Assembly: GCA_965213545.1 (NCBI GenBank)
Contig: CBDBZL010000002.1
Coordinates: 992,001-1,056,000 of the forward strand
Direction of reading: 5' to 3'
From: CBDBZL01 sp965213545
Lineage (GTDB): Bacteria > Pseudomonadota > Alphaproteobacteria > Sphingomonadales > Sphingomonadaceae
Length of the DNA: 64,000 nucleotides
The first letter of the stretch is position 1. Every line of letters starts with the position of its first letter. A program made the position numbers and the translations under genes. Shown piece after piece: positions 27,591 through 37,159 of this stretch. A model generated the notes under the pieces. That model was not told the DNA's origin. It saw only the letters and a program-made list of their open reading frames with translations, and did not search any database.

Positions 27591-28859
27591 TCATGGCGCG
27601 CCGCCGGCAGGACGTGTCCGGTATATCTCCTCGACATATCCGCGCCTGCTCCACGAGGTCTCTCGCGAAATGCGCTCGAAACCTTCGAAACGTTTGAACC
27701 CCTGCGGCACGTGAACCTGCAGCACGCCCGCGACAGGCGAATAGGCCTCGTGGTTGAAGCTGATGAAGATGCCGTCGAGCGTGCGCGAGGCCCAGTCGAG
27801 ATAGCGATGAACCTCCTCTTCGGCCATCTCCGGCATCGAATCCTGATTGATCACCACGTTTGGGGTAAATTCGATCGAATGCAGATCGGAATGCGAGACC
27901 AGTTCGATCGGACGCCCGTCGGCCGGCGTCTCGCCGCGCAAGGTCAGCAGTTCGGGCATGCTCATTCCCAGGAACGTTGCCTGGATCAGCGCGACCTCGG
28001 GCAGGTCGACGATGGTGTAGCGCTCCACCCGGTCGCCCAGCAGCTTGAGTAACCAGTAGCAGGTGCCGCCATAGCCGCCGCCGATCTCGACGATCCGCAA
28101 CGGCCTGGCGATCCCCGCCCGGTCGATGGCCTCGCGCATGCGCAGCGCACTGTAAAGATGGGTGCAGGTCTCGCGCGTCAGGAACCGGCCGCCGAACATG
28201 ATGCCGCGCGGGTCCCCCGCCCTTGGGTGTTCGATGCAAAAGCCGAAAAACGCCTCCAGCGACGCGATGAGTTCCTCTTCGCTATGCGCCAGCCGCCAGT
28301 ATGCGAAATTGCCCTGCTCGTGCTGCTCAGGACGCAATATCGCCAGATATTCGGCCAGCGTGACGACCGAAAGCTCTATGTTGACCGGAAGATAGGCCTT
28401 CTGGTGCGGCCAGCGCTCGAGCCAGGTGCCGTAGGTATAACCATCGACCGTGGTGGTCCGGAAGACGGTGCGCAGATATTCGGCGAGCGCGGCGACATTT
28501 TTATCGAGGACCAGCGCGCAGATGGTCGCGTAATGCGTCTGACGGATGGTCTTCCACATCGACACGTCGGGCACGAAGGGATCGTCGGGGGTGGCGGGGA
28601 GATGCACGCTGTCGATGATCCGCCGGGCAATCCCGGTGTATCGGGAGGCCGGCAGCGGCTGGGGGGGAGCAAGGTCCTTGGGGCTGGTCAGGGGCTTCTG
28701 GATCAGCCATTCGGGCCGCCCGATCGCCCATGCCGCGGTCTTGAGATCGAGGAACCGGTAGCCCGCGCGCATCCAGGCATGCTGGGCCCGGAACAGCATC
28801 CGGGGGTTCCTGGCAGCCTGGCGGGATACAAGCCGGCCGAGCGAAACCAACAAATTCAC
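27591..28859 (-). CDS. Putative sugar O-methyltransferase
   Basis: 422 residues starting at GTG 28859 with GAGGAAA 8 nt upstream. The N-terminal half is helical. The C-terminal half carries RIVEIGGGYGGTCYWLLKLL (SAM motif I), YTIVDLPEVALIQATFL, VVINQDSMPEM and IFISFNHEAYSP, the pattern of the NanM/TIGR04371-type putative sugar O-methyltransferases of polysaccharide loci. Predicted to methylate a hydroxyl of a repeat-unit sugar. It follows the flippase gene with a 118-bp gap. Confidence 0.75.
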   Translation of the reverse strand: MNLLVSLGRLVSRQAARNPRMLFRAQHAWMRAGYRFLDLKTAAWAIGRPEWLIQKPLTSPKDLAPPQPLPASRYTGIARRIIDSVHLPATPDDPFVPDVSMWKTIRQTHYATICALVLDKNVAALAEYLRTVFRTTTVDGYTYGTWLERWPHQKAYLPVNIELSVVTLAEYLAILRPEQHEQGNFAYWRLAHSEEELIASLEAFFGFCIEHPRAGDPRGIMFGGRFLTRETCTHLYSALRMREAIDRAGIARPLRIVEIGGGYGGTCYWLLKLLGDRVERYTIVDLPEVALIQATFLGMSMPELLTLRGETPADGRPIELVSHSDLHSIEFTPNVVINQDSMPEMAEEEVHRYLDWASRTLDGIFISFNHEAYSPVAGVLQVHVPQGFKRFEGFERISRETSWSRRGYVEEIYRTRPAGGAP

Positions 28860-28977
28860 CGCAGTTTCCTCATATTTTGCGCATCGCTTCCGTTAGCGGT
28901 GCCGGTCGGTTGGCGATAGACCCGGCGGTCGCTGTCACCAAGGATATCCGCTGATCGCACCGCCGCGCCCAGCTCCG

Positions 28978-30501
28978 CTATCGCTTGAGCTGCGCGTGCT
29001 GCCCTTCGCGAAAGAGGCGCCAGCGCGTCAGAAGCCAGGCGCGGCTTTCCGGCATGGCGACGAACGACAGCAGGATGGCAACGCCCCCCATCACGCATCC
29101 CGCTGCTGCTCGCACCAGCGCGTCATCGACCAGTTCGACCACCAGGCGCGTTCCGCCGATCACCGCCAGCGAGATGAGGACGGGCACGCCCACATCGACC
29201 GCATACCACCGCCCCATTTCATTGGGCAGGAGCCGGCCATGCATGATCTGCACCTGTATGATAACGTAGCTCAAAGTCAGGGTTATCCACGCGAGCGGAC
29301 CACCGGCCGCTCCCAAGAGGTTGACCAGCACCAGCACCAGCGGGACGAACAGCGCCACCGACACGAGGTTGACGGTGAAGGTGAGCGACGTCCATCCGTA
29401 AGCAAATTGCAGCGCCACCGGCATCATCATCAGTGCCAGAAGCGTGTTGCCTACTGCGAACAGACTGAGCAGCAGCTGCGTCTGTGTAGCGATCTCGGCA
29501 TCGCGCAGATACACCAGCAGCAGGTCGGAGGAAAACAGCGTCAGCGTGACTCCGACGGGCACGACCACCGCTGCCGTCAGTTCACATGCTTGATGATAGA
29601 ACCGGGCAAGTTCGCGCTCGTCCTTCAACGCCACCCGGCGCACGATGGCCGGGAACAGCGCGCCGTGAAGCGCCGCTGCCGCGGTAAGAAGCAGCATCGC
29701 GATGCTGCTCGCCAGGGCGTAATGGCCAAACTCCTCCAGCGGGAGCAGTCTGCTCAGCAAGATCTTGTCGGCCTGGGTGAGGATGACCGACAGCAGCGCG
29801 GTTCCGGTCACCCCTGCCGTGAAGGCGAAGATGGAGCGGAACGAGGCAAGCCGCACCATCGCCCGATGCCCCGCCAGGAGCAGATACCGCCAGCTCGCAA
29901 GCCTCAGGATCACCACCTGAACCGCCGCTATGGCGGCCTGCCAGACGAAAAAGGCAAGGGGGGTGGGCGAGATCAGCCAGAGGACCAGGACGGCCCCACC
30001 CCCGGCGATGGTGGCGCATATGCTGGTGATGACGTTCAGGCTGACATGGCGCATCTGCCCCATCAGCGCGCCGGTGTAGAGCGGCACTGGCCAGCGCATG
30101 AACGCGACCACCCCCATGAGCTGCACCGCCCGGGTGGCATCTTCGGGAGACAACGAGGTAAGCTGTAGCCAGGAATCGGCGATCCAGGGCGCCGCGATCA
30201 CGATGCCGCTGCCGATGGCTGCGCTTATCACCCAGTACGCCGCCTCGAGCGAACGCAGCAATGTTCGAGCCTCGCCACGCTTATCGGGGTTTTCCGAATA
30301 GAGCGCCAGCTGGCGGTTGATGGTGGTGCTCAGACCCAGATCGAGCACGGTGAACACCGCCATCATGGCGACGAAGAAGCCGATCAGCCCATAGGCTTCG
30401 ATTCCCAGGAACTGGATATAGAACGGGACGAAGGCAAAACTCATCAGCGCCGACCACAACCGGCCAGCGACATTGGCCACCAGGTTGTGAAAGGTTCTCA
30501 T
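28978..30501 (-). CDS. Wzx-like lipid-linked oligosaccharide flippase (MOP/PST family)
   Basis: 507 residues with about 12-14 hydrophobic helices. It opens NLVANVAGRLWSALMSFAFVPFYIQFLGIEAYGLIGFF, a typical polysaccharide-transporter start, and has DLGLSTTINRQLA as in Wzx/RfbX proteins. It moves undecaprenyl-linked repeat units across the inner membrane. ATG 30501 overlaps the stop of the upstream reductase gene (ATGA), so translation is probably coupled. Only flippase in the window. Confidence 0.87.
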   Translation of the reverse strand: MRTFHNLVANVAGRLWSALMSFAFVPFYIQFLGIEAYGLIGFFVAMMAVFTVLDLGLSTTINRQLALYSENPDKRGEARTLLRSLEAAYWVISAAIGSGIVIAAPWIADSWLQLTSLSPEDATRAVQLMGVVAFMRWPVPLYTGALMGQMRHVSLNVITSICATIAGGGAVLVLWLISPTPLAFFVWQAAIAAVQVVILRLASWRYLLLAGHRAMVRLASFRSIFAFTAGVTGTALLSVILTQADKILLSRLLPLEEFGHYALASSIAMLLLTAAAALHGALFPAIVRRVALKDERELARFYHQACELTAAVVVPVGVTLTLFSSDLLLVYLRDAEIATQTQLLLSLFAVGNTLLALMMMPVALQFAYGWTSLTFTVNLVSVALFVPLVLVLVNLLGAAGGPLAWITLTLSYVIIQVQIMHGRLLPNEMGRWYAVDVGVPVLISLAVIGGTRLVVELVDDALVRAAAGCVMGGVAILLSFVAMPESRAWLLTRWRLFREGQHAQLKR

Positions 30502-31334
30502 TGCCCGGCGATGAGCGCGCGCCGCTTGGCCGTCGATCCCCAGAACGCCAGGGGTTCATAGGTGGGGTAGGGATAGCGCCCAAGCTCGGGCGTGATCGCC
30601 AGACCTTCCTGGGCAATCCAGCGCTCGACCAGTGCGCGGATGGATATAGGCGTGCCCGAGCAGATATTGACCACCCCGGCATCGCGTTCCAGCCGTGCCA
30701 GCGCGATGATCTGGCGCACCACCCCGTCCACAGGCAGATAATCGCGCAGCTGCTCGCCGGCGGACATGGGGAAGGTGGCATCTCCGCGCGCCGCGGCGGT
30801 TCTGAGCAGCGGGTACAGCGACGTCGGTGCCTGCCCCTCCCCCCACAGATAGAACAGCCGCGCCCAGGTCAGCTTGAAGTTATGCTCGCCCTGGAGGAAT
30901 TGCAGTTGGCGCAACAGGCTCGCCTTAGCAAAGCCATAGGGATTGGCGGGTCGCGGCTCGAATGTCTCGGCCAGTTCGCCGTTGACCATGCCATATTCGT
31001 AGCAGGTGCCGGTCACCAGCAGATGCGGCAGACCGGCGCGCACCATGGCAGCGAGGAAGCGGTATTGCAGCGCCAGCTCGTCCTCGAAATGATGCAGCGA
31101 GAGGTAGTTGGGCAGGCCGCCCCAGGCCAGATGGATCAGGCTGGAGGGGCTGCCGATGGCACGATACGTATCCTGGTCCGCCTCCGCCAGATCGAGTTCG
31201 ACAATGCGTGCGCCGGCAATCGGCCGGGCCGGGACGCCTCGCACCAGCGCGCACACGTCCTGCCCGTCCGCCACCAGCGCCCGCACCACGTGGGCGCCCA
31301 GGAAGCCCGCCGCCCCGGTAACCGCGATGCTCAT
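30498..31334 (-). CDS. NAD(P)-dependent sugar epimerase/4-ketoreductase (extended SDR)
   Basis: 278 residues. NAD-binding motif TGAAGFLGAHVV at the N-terminus, then SLIHLAWGG, TGTCYEYGM and the catalytic Y-x3-K in NPYGFAKASLLRQL. It lies downstream of rfbF, rfbG, the 3,5-epimerase and the C-methyltransferase, so a final 4-keto reduction of the CDP-sugar is the most economical role. Small for an SDR epimerase (usual 310-330). Confidence 0.8.
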   Translation of the reverse strand: MSIAVTGAAGFLGAHVVRALVADGQDVCALVRGVPARPIAGARIVELDLAEADQDTYRAIGSPSSLIHLAWGGLPNYLSLHHFEDELALQYRFLAAMVRAGLPHLLVTGTCYEYGMVNGELAETFEPRPANPYGFAKASLLRQLQFLQGEHNFKLTWARLFYLWGEGQAPTSLYPLLRTAAARGDATFPMSAGEQLRDYLPVDGVVRQIIALARLERDAGVVNICSGTPISIRALVERWIAQEGLAITPELGRYPYPTYEPLAFWGSTAKRRALIAGQ

Positions 31335-31365
31335 CCGGCGCGAGCGTTCATGCTGCTCGGGGCGC

Positions 31366-32592
31366 TCATGCGATCAGCAGCCGGGGAACCGCGGTCACGA
31401 ATTGGCCGCCCCAGTCGCGAACATAGGACAGCTGCCCGGTGATCTCGTCGCGCAGGTTCCACGGCAGGATCAGCACGAAATCGGGCCGCTGCTCACGCAG
31501 ATGCTCCTCGCTCACGACAGGGATGCGCGCACCGGGCAGGAACTTGCCTTGCTTGGCCGGATTGCGGTCCGCCACGAAGGGCAGCAGATGCGGCCTGACG
31601 CCGGCGAAGTTGAGCAGCGTGTTGCCCTTGGCCGCGGCGCCGTAGCCCGCCACCGTGCGGCCATCGCGTCGCGCTTCGAGAAGAAACAGGTTCAGCGCAT
31701 CGACGATCATCTGCGCGTCGCCCTGCAGCGGGGCATAATAGGCAGGCCGCGTCACCCCCGCCCGCTCCTCACGCTCCAGCATCGCGCCCACCCGCTCGCT
31801 TGCCGGCTGCGCACCGGTGTCGGCCCGCTGGGCATAGACGCGCAGCGATCCGCCATGCGTCGCCAGTTCCTCGACATCGAACACCGAAAGCCCGTTGGCG
31901 GCGAAGATGCCCTGCACCGTGGTGAGCGAAAGATAGGAATAATGTTCGTGATAGATGGTGTCGAACTGGCGCTGTTCGATCAGGTTGCACAGATGCGGAA
32001 ACTCGAAGGTGGAAACGCCATGCGGTTTGAGTAGTGCGGCAAAACCGGCGACGAAATCATTGATGTCGGGCACATGGGCCAGCACGTTGTTGGCCACGGT
32101 AAGGTCGGCAGCGCGGCCCTCATCCACCAGCTTTCGGGCCAGCTCGACCCCGAAGAAGTCCTCGACGATCTCGATGCCCTTGTCGCGCGCGGCCCGCGCG
32201 GTGCTGGCGGTGGGCTCGATCCCCAGCGCGCCGATCCCTCTCTCCTTCACATATTGCAGCAGATAGCCGTCATTGGCTGCGACCTCGACCACCAGCGAGC
32301 CCGACGCCAAACCGAACCGCTCGGCCATCGCGGCGACATAGTCTGCGGAATGGCGCAGCCAGCTGGTGGAGAACGAGGAGAAATAAGCATATTCTTCGGA
32401 GAAGAACTCGTCGCGCTTGGCGAAGTCCTCGGTCTGCACCAGCCAGCACACCTGGCACACCGCCACGCGCAGCGGATACCAGGTTTCGGGCTCCGAAAGC
32501 GCCGTGGGCGTAAGATAGGAATTGGACGGCGGCGCCGATCCCAGATCGATCAGCGGCAAGGCGAGCTCGGCTCCGCAATGGCGGCAATGCAT
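31366..32592 (-). CDS. NDP-4-keto-6-deoxyhexose C-methyltransferase (TylC3/NovU-like)
   Basis: 408 residues. A zinc-finger N-terminus (MHCRHCG and VCQVCW, Methyltransf_13) is followed by a SAM domain (LVVEVAANDGYLLQYV, LGIEPTAS, VANNVLAHVPDINDFV) and the C-terminal Methyltransf_14 domain (TVAGYGAAAKGNTLLNF). The segment DTIYHEHYSYLSL carries the family His-Tyr residues used in catalysis in characterised members. It adds a methyl to C-3 of a keto-deoxysugar. ATG 32592 or GTG 32595 can start; GTG overlaps the previous stop (GTGA). Confidence 0.87.
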   Translation of the reverse strand: MHCRHCGAELALPLIDLGSAPPSNSYLTPTALSEPETWYPLRVAVCQVCWLVQTEDFAKRDEFFSEEYAYFSSFSTSWLRHSADYVAAMAERFGLASGSLVVEVAANDGYLLQYVKERGIGALGIEPTASTARAARDKGIEIVEDFFGVELARKLVDEGRAADLTVANNVLAHVPDINDFVAGFAALLKPHGVSTFEFPHLCNLIEQRQFDTIYHEHYSYLSLTTVQGIFAANGLSVFDVEELATHGGSLRVYAQRADTGAQPASERVGAMLEREERAGVTRPAYYAPLQGDAQMIVDALNLFLLEARRDGRTVAGYGAAAKGNTLLNFAGVRPHLLPFVADRNPAKQGKFLPGARIPVVSEEHLREQRPDFVLILPWNLRDEITGQLSYVRDWGGQFVTAVPRLLIA

Positions 32593-33155
32593 CACTGAAT
32601 TCCTGCAAAATCGGGCGCGATCATGGGATGGGCACGATCACGCGCGGAGATATCAGTCGCTTCCAACGGCCAGTCGATCGACAGCCGCGGATCGAACGGG
32701 TTGAGCGCGCCCTCGGCCTGGGGTTCGTAGCGCCGAGTGTGCAGATAGATGAGCTCGCAACCGGGCGTCAGCGTCTGGAACCCATGCGCAAAACCCTCGG
32801 GAATGATCAGGCTGCGCAGGTTTTCGCCCGACAGGCGCTCGCCATGCCAGGCAAGGAAGGTGGGCGACCTGGCGCGCAGGTCCACCGCCACGTCGAGCAC
32901 CTCGCCTTGCAGCACGCTCACCAGCTTGTCCTCGGCGAAAGGCGGATGCTGGAAGTGCATTCCTCTGATCGCGCCTGCCGTGCGGGTGAAGGTATGGTTG
33001 ATCTGAACCACTTCGTCGGCATACCCGGCCGCACGCATCTCCTGCGCATCGAACAACCGCGTCAGAAACCCGCGCTCGTCCCCCATCGCGCGGCGGGTGA
33101 CTAGCTTCAGCCCCGCCAGCGGCGTATCGGCGATTGTGAAGCGCGGCTCAGTCAT
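32592..33155 (-). CDS. NDP-4-keto-6-deoxyhexose 3,5- or 5-epimerase (RfbC/RmlC-like cupin)
   Basis: 187 residues from ATG 33155. Cupin core with DERGFLTRLFDAQEM, QINHTFTRTAGAIRGMHFQ (catalytic His after the RG turn), SVLQGEVLDVAVDLR and PEGFAHGFQTL. RmlC-type enzymes epimerise C3 and/or C5 of 4-keto-6-deoxy-hexoses; placed after the CDP-glucose dehydratase, the substrate is likely the CDP form. It overlaps the rfbG stop by 8 bp. Confidence 0.85.
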   Translation of the reverse strand: MTEPRFTIADTPLAGLKLVTRRAMGDERGFLTRLFDAQEMRAAGYADEVVQINHTFTRTAGAIRGMHFQHPPFAEDKLVSVLQGEVLDVAVDLRARSPTFLAWHGERLSGENLRSLIIPEGFAHGFQTLTPGCELIYLHTRRYEPQAEGALNPFDPRLSIDWPLEATDISARDRAHPMIAPDFAGIQ

Positions 33156-34239
33156 GCACCGCCTCATAGGCGCGGATCTGCCGATACGTGAAGGCGCGCA
33201 TGTCCTCGCCCGCAGCCCAGGCGCGCTGCCAGGCGACCGTGGCCTCGAGTGCCTCGCCTAGCGACCAGCGCGGGGCCCAGCCAAGCTCGGCGCGCGCCTT
33301 GGCGATGTCCAGCTTCAAAGAGCGCGCCTCATGCGGGTGCTCGCGCGCATCATCAGTCCACGACGCGCCTTCGCCCCACAGCGCGCAGATGTGATCGGCG
33401 ATCCATCGCACAGGCTTGGCATCCTCGTCGTGCGGGCCGAAGTTCCAGCCCTGCGCCGCTCGTGGCCCGTCCCACAATGCCTGGCACAGCACCAGATAGC
33501 CCGACAGCGGCTCGAGCACATGCTGCCAGGGCCGCACCGCGCCTGGGTTGCGGATCAGCGGCTGCTCGCCTGTTGCGAGCGCGCGCAGGATGTCGGGGAT
33601 CAGCCGGTCGGCCGCCCAGTCGCCCCCGCCAATCACGTTTCCCGCCCGCCCCGATCCGACCGCGGTGTCGCTATCGGTAAAGAACGAGCGGCGATAGGCC
33701 GAGGTCGCAAGCTCGGCGCAGCCCTTGGAGTTGGAATAGGGGTCGTGCCCGCCCATCGGCTCGTCCTCGCGGTACCCCCACACCCATTCGCGGTTCTCGT
33801 AGCACTTGTCCGTGGTGACGATGCATGCCGCACGCACCCCGGGCGACTGACGCATTGCCTCGAGCAGGTGAACCGTGCCCATCATGTTGGTGGCATAGGT
33901 GCCTACCGGATCATCATACGAAGCGCGCACCAGCGGCTGGGCGGCCATGTGGATGACGATCTCGGGTTCGGCGGATGTCAAAGTATGCGCCAGCACCTCG
34001 CGTTCACGAATATCGCCGATGACCGAGACCATGTTCTCGGCCACATTCGCCTCGCGAAACAGGGCCGGCTCGGTTGGCGGGTCCAGAGCGAACCCGGTCA
34101 CCTTGGCGCGCAACTGCTGCAGCCACAGCGACAGCCAGCCGCCCTTGAAGCCGGTATGCCCGGTCACGAACACGCGCTTACCCGCCCAGAACGAGGGGTC
34201 GACCCGGCCGTCCGCGCTGCGGGTAGCAGGCGCGCTCAT
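33148..34239 (-). CDS. rfbG: CDP-glucose 4,6-dehydratase
   Basis: 363-residue extended SDR. NAD motif VFVTGHTGFKGGWLSLWL, then IHMAAQPLVRASYDDP, the catalytic region CIVTTDKCYENREW (Thr, Asp and Lys) and YSNSKGCAEL (Tyr-x3-Lys), and AGNVIGGGDWA with LIRNPGAVRPWQHV as in CDP-glucose dehydratases. Converts CDP-glucose to CDP-4-keto-6-deoxyglucose. ATG 34239 chosen; an in-frame extension to 34338 is Gly/Pro/Arg-rich and unlike the family. Follows rfbF by 52 bp. Confidence 0.93.
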   Translation of the reverse strand: MSAPATRSADGRVDPSFWAGKRVFVTGHTGFKGGWLSLWLQQLRAKVTGFALDPPTEPALFREANVAENMVSVIGDIREREVLAHTLTSAEPEIVIHMAAQPLVRASYDDPVGTYATNMMGTVHLLEAMRQSPGVRAACIVTTDKCYENREWVWGYREDEPMGGHDPYSNSKGCAELATSAYRRSFFTDSDTAVGSGRAGNVIGGGDWAADRLIPDILRALATGEQPLIRNPGAVRPWQHVLEPLSGYLVLCQALWDGPRAAQGWNFGPHDEDAKPVRWIADHICALWGEGASWTDDAREHPHEARSLKLDIAKARAELGWAPRWSLGEALEATVAWQRAWAAGEDMRAFTYRQIRAYEAVHD

Positions 34240-34291
34240 TTGATGCCGCCCGGCATAGGTCGCTCGGCACGGATTACCTGGACCGAAGCGC

Positions 34292-35062
34292 TCACCACAC
34301 GCGCCAGGGCGCGCGCCGGCTGTCCCACAAGGCTTCAAGATGCTGCTTGTCGCGCAAGGTATCCATCGGCTGCCAGAACCCGTGATGCTCGAACGCCATC
34401 AGCTCGCCATCGGCAGCCAGGCGTTTGAGTGGCTCCTGTTCCCACGTGGTCGCATCGCCCTCGATATAGTCGAGTACCTTGGGCGACAGGACGAAGAACC
34501 CGCCATTGATCATTCCGCCATCGCCCTGCGGCTTCTCCAGGAAATGGGTGACCTGCCCCTGTCTGATCTCCAGCGCGCCGAAGCGCCCCGGGGGATAGGT
34601 GGCGGTCAGCGTGGCGGTGCATCCATGGCCACGGTGGAAGGCGATCAGCTGGCCGATATCGATATCGCCAACCCCGTCGCCATAGGTGAAATGGAAGAAC
34701 TCCTCGCCCGCGACATGCTCGGCAACGCGCTTCAGCCGCCCGCCCGTCATGCTCTCGTCGCCGGTGTCGACCAGCGTCACCTTCCAGGGCTCGGCGCGCT
34801 TCTCGTGCACCAGCATCTCGTTCTGCCGCATGTCGAAGGTAACGTCCGACATGTGGAGGAAGTAATTGGCAAAGTATTCCTTGATGATATAGCCCTTGTA
34901 GCCGCAGCAGATCACGAAATCGTTGACCCCGTGCGCGGCATATATCTTCATGATATGCCACAATATGGGCCGTCCGCCGATCTCGATCATGGGCTTGGGT
35001 CTGAGAGTGGTTTCCTCGGCGAAACGCGTACCGAGGCCACCGGCCAGGATCACCGCCTTCAT
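34292..35062 (-). CDS. rfbF: Glucose-1-phosphate cytidylyltransferase
   Basis: 256 residues. Nucleotidyltransferase start MKAVILAGGLGTRF and LRPKPMIEIGGRPILWHIM, then FVICCGYKG, FHFTYGDGVGDID (metal-binding Asp), EKPQGDGGMINGGFFVL and HHGFWQPMDTLRDK, all as in RfbF/DdhA. Makes CDP-glucose from CTP and glucose-1-phosphate. GCGGAG about 9 nt upstream supports ATG 35062. First gene of the minus-strand deoxysugar operon, divergent from der with a 247-bp gap. Confidence 0.95.
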   Translation of the reverse strand: MKAVILAGGLGTRFAEETTLRPKPMIEIGGRPILWHIMKIYAAHGVNDFVICCGYKGYIIKEYFANYFLHMSDVTFDMRQNEMLVHEKRAEPWKVTLVDTGDESMTGGRLKRVAEHVAGEEFFHFTYGDGVGDIDIGQLIAFHRGHGCTATLTATYPPGRFGALEIRQGQVTHFLEKPQGDGGMINGGFFVLSPKVLDYIEGDATTWEQEPLKRLAADGELMAFEHHGFWQPMDTLRDKQHLEALWDSRRAPWRVW

Positions 35063-35309
35063 TTGCCGGGCTCCGCAAGACCGAGAGCTTCGACGGCAGA
35101 TCGCAGCGAAACGCGACGCTGCGCGGACGCGCACATCCTTGCTGGTCGGGGCGACCGGGGGCGTGCCGGTTCGCCGGTGCTGAACATTTGGCAGGGCATG
35201 ACGCCCGGCCTGATAATACTTCGCGCGGCCCAGTCCACCCCGCAGCGACAGGGCCCGGCCATAGCAATGATGCTTGCCAAGCGAGGCGCTGCTTGTCACC
35301 GCACGGGCC

Positions 35310-36797
35310 ATGCCCCCCGCTCGCAAGCTGCCCCGCGTGGTCATTATCGGCCGGCCCAATGTCGGTAAATCGACGCTGTTCAACCGGCTGGTCGGCAAGC
35401 GCCTGGCTTTGGTCGATGACCAGCCGGGGGTGACCCGCGACCGGCGTTTCGGCGAGGCAGGGCTCAAGGACATGACCTTCGAACTGGTCGATACCGCGGG
35501 TTGGGAGGACGAGGACCCGGCCAGCCTGCCCGGGCGGATGCGCGCTCAGACCGAAGCGGCGCTCAGCGGCGGTGATGCCGCCCTGCTGGTGATCGACGCG
35601 CGTGCGGGGCTGGTGCCGATGGATGAGGAGATCGCCCGCGCGTTGCGCGCCGCCGGCGTGCCTGCAATCCTTATTGCCAACAAGGCCGAGGGCCGCGCAG
35701 GTGATGCGGGCATCTACGAGAGCTACGCGCTGGGTTTGGGCGATCCCATCGCCTTTAGCGCCGAACATGGCGAGGGCGTGGCCGAACTCTACACCGCGCT
35801 CGCTTCGTTGATCGGCGATCCGGGCAGGCCGGACCTGTCAGCAGATGGTGCGGCAGGAGAGGTTTCCGATCAACGAACCGAACCCGATGAAACGGTTACG
35901 CCGACGAGCGGGCCCTATGCGACCGGACCCGAGCAGGACGAAGATTTTGATCCGCCAGAAGAAGGGTTCGACGACGCCCCGCTGTCGCTCGCCATTGTCG
36001 GCCGGCCGAACGCAGGCAAGTCCACGCTGATCAACCGGATGCTGGGCGAGGACCGGCTGCTGACCGGGCCCGAGGCGGGCATCACCCGCGACGCGATCGC
36101 GGTGGATTGGGCGTGGCGCGACCCGGAAACAGGCGAGCCGCGCGCGGTGCAGCTGGTCGATACCGCCGGCATGCGCAAGCGCGCCAAGGTGGCCGACAAG
36201 CTGGAGAAGCTGTCGGTCGCCGATGCCCGGCGGGCGATCGATTTCGCCGAGGTGGTGGTGCTCCTGCTCGATGCCACGCGCGGGCTCGAACTGCAGGACC
36301 TCAAGATCGCCGATGCGGTCATCGAGGAGGGTCGCGGCCTGGTGGTGGCGATCAATAAGTGGGACGTGGCCCAAGATCCGCGCGCGCTTTACGAAGGCGT
36401 TCGCGGCGCGCTCGACGACAGCCTTGCGCAGTTGAGGGGGGTGGAGATCGTCGCGGTCTCGGCGCTGACCGGCAAGGGGCTCGACATGCTGCTCGCCAAG
36501 GCCTTTGCGGTGCGCGAGGCATGGAGCAGACGCGTGCCCACCGCCGCGCTCAACCGCTGGTTCGACGAGGCGCTTGCGACCAACCCGCCTCCCGCGCCGG
36601 GCGGCCGGCGGATCAAGCTGCGCTATATCACCCAGGCGGGGAGCCGGCCGCCGCGCTTCGTGGTGTTCGGCACCAGGCTCGATGCGCTGCCGACAAGCTA
36701 CGAGCGGTATCTTCTCAACGGCATCCGCCGCGACCTTGGTTTCGGCGCGGTGCCTGTCCGGCTTTCCTGGCGCAGTGCGCGCAATCCGTTCGCCTGA
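35310..36797 (+). CDS. der: Ribosome-assembly GTPase Der (EngA)
   Basis: 495 residues with two tandem GTPase domains and a KH-like C-terminus. G1 motifs GRPNVGKST and GRPNAGKST, G3 DTAGWED and DTAGMRKR, G4 NKAE and NKWD. The acidic linker between the domains (about 180-230) is long. Der binds the 50S subunit during maturation and is essential in most bacteria. ATG 35310 gives the family-typical short lead PPARKLPRVVIIGRPN. Confidence 0.96.
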   Translation: MPPARKLPRVVIIGRPNVGKSTLFNRLVGKRLALVDDQPGVTRDRRFGEAGLKDMTFELVDTAGWEDEDPASLPGRMRAQTEAALSGGDAALLVIDARAGLVPMDEEIARALRAAGVPAILIANKAEGRAGDAGIYESYALGLGDPIAFSAEHGEGVAELYTALASLIGDPGRPDLSADGAAGEVSDQRTEPDETVTPTSGPYATGPEQDEDFDPPEEGFDDAPLSLAIVGRPNAGKSTLINRMLGEDRLLTGPEAGITRDAIAVDWAWRDPETGEPRAVQLVDTAGMRKRAKVADKLEKLSVADARRAIDFAEVVVLLLDATRGLELQDLKIADAVIEEGRGLVVAINKWDVAQDPRALYEGVRGALDDSLAQLRGVEIVAVSALTGKGLDMLLAKAFAVREAWSRRVPTAALNRWFDEALATNPPPAPGGRRIKLRYITQAGSRPPRFVVFGTRLDALPTSYERYLLNGIRRDLGFGAVPVRLSWRSARNPFA

Positions 36798-36863
36798 GCC
36801 GTTTTTGCGACTGAATATGCCACCAAGACCAAAAGCCGCCTAAATCACATCCGATTTTAGGGG

Positions 36864-36869
36864 TATAAT
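36864..36869 (+). promoter_or_regulatory. -10 box TATAAT
   Basis: A perfect TATAAT lies 53 bp before the small gene at 36922. The -35 region is poor, so this is suggestive only. Confidence 0.4.
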
Positions 36870-36921
36870 CGGTGGTCAAGCGAGAGAGATGCAGCGGCGA
36901 TACGCGAAAAGGCAAAGGAAC

Positions 36922-37131
36922 ATGCAGCGCTACGAAGTGCGGATTGTCCCATCGGAGGGAAAGAGTGAGGTTCGCCCGTTCATCCTCGATGCGCCCAGCC
37001 TGCGCACCGCGTTGATCGTGGCGGACATCAATATCGGCGGCGGAACCGCGGAAATCTGGCTTGAGCAACGACGTCTGGCACGAATGCGCAAGGCCGCGAA
37101 GGGCGAACAGACGCTCTGGAAACTGGGCTAA
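36922..37131 (+). CDS. Small conserved-looking hypothetical protein
   Basis: 69 residues, basic at the C-terminus (EQRRLARMRKAAKGEQTLWKLG). AAAGGA lies just before ATG 36922; an in-frame ATG at 36889 would add 11 basic residues. No family recognised. The start MQRYEVRIVPSEGK suggests a small beta-alpha domain. It lies between der and bfr and points toward the convergent bfr gene. Confidence 0.55.
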   Translation: MQRYEVRIVPSEGKSEVRPFILDAPSLRTALIVADINIGGGTAEIWLEQRRLARMRKAAKGEQTLWKLG

Positions 37132-37159
37132 CTCGCCCTTCGTTGCGCAAAGCTTGGCG

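Noticed and set aside
28996..30168. 390-codon plus-strand frame over the flippase gene
   Set aside because: Gln/His/Arg-rich complement of a membrane-protein gene; no domain pattern.
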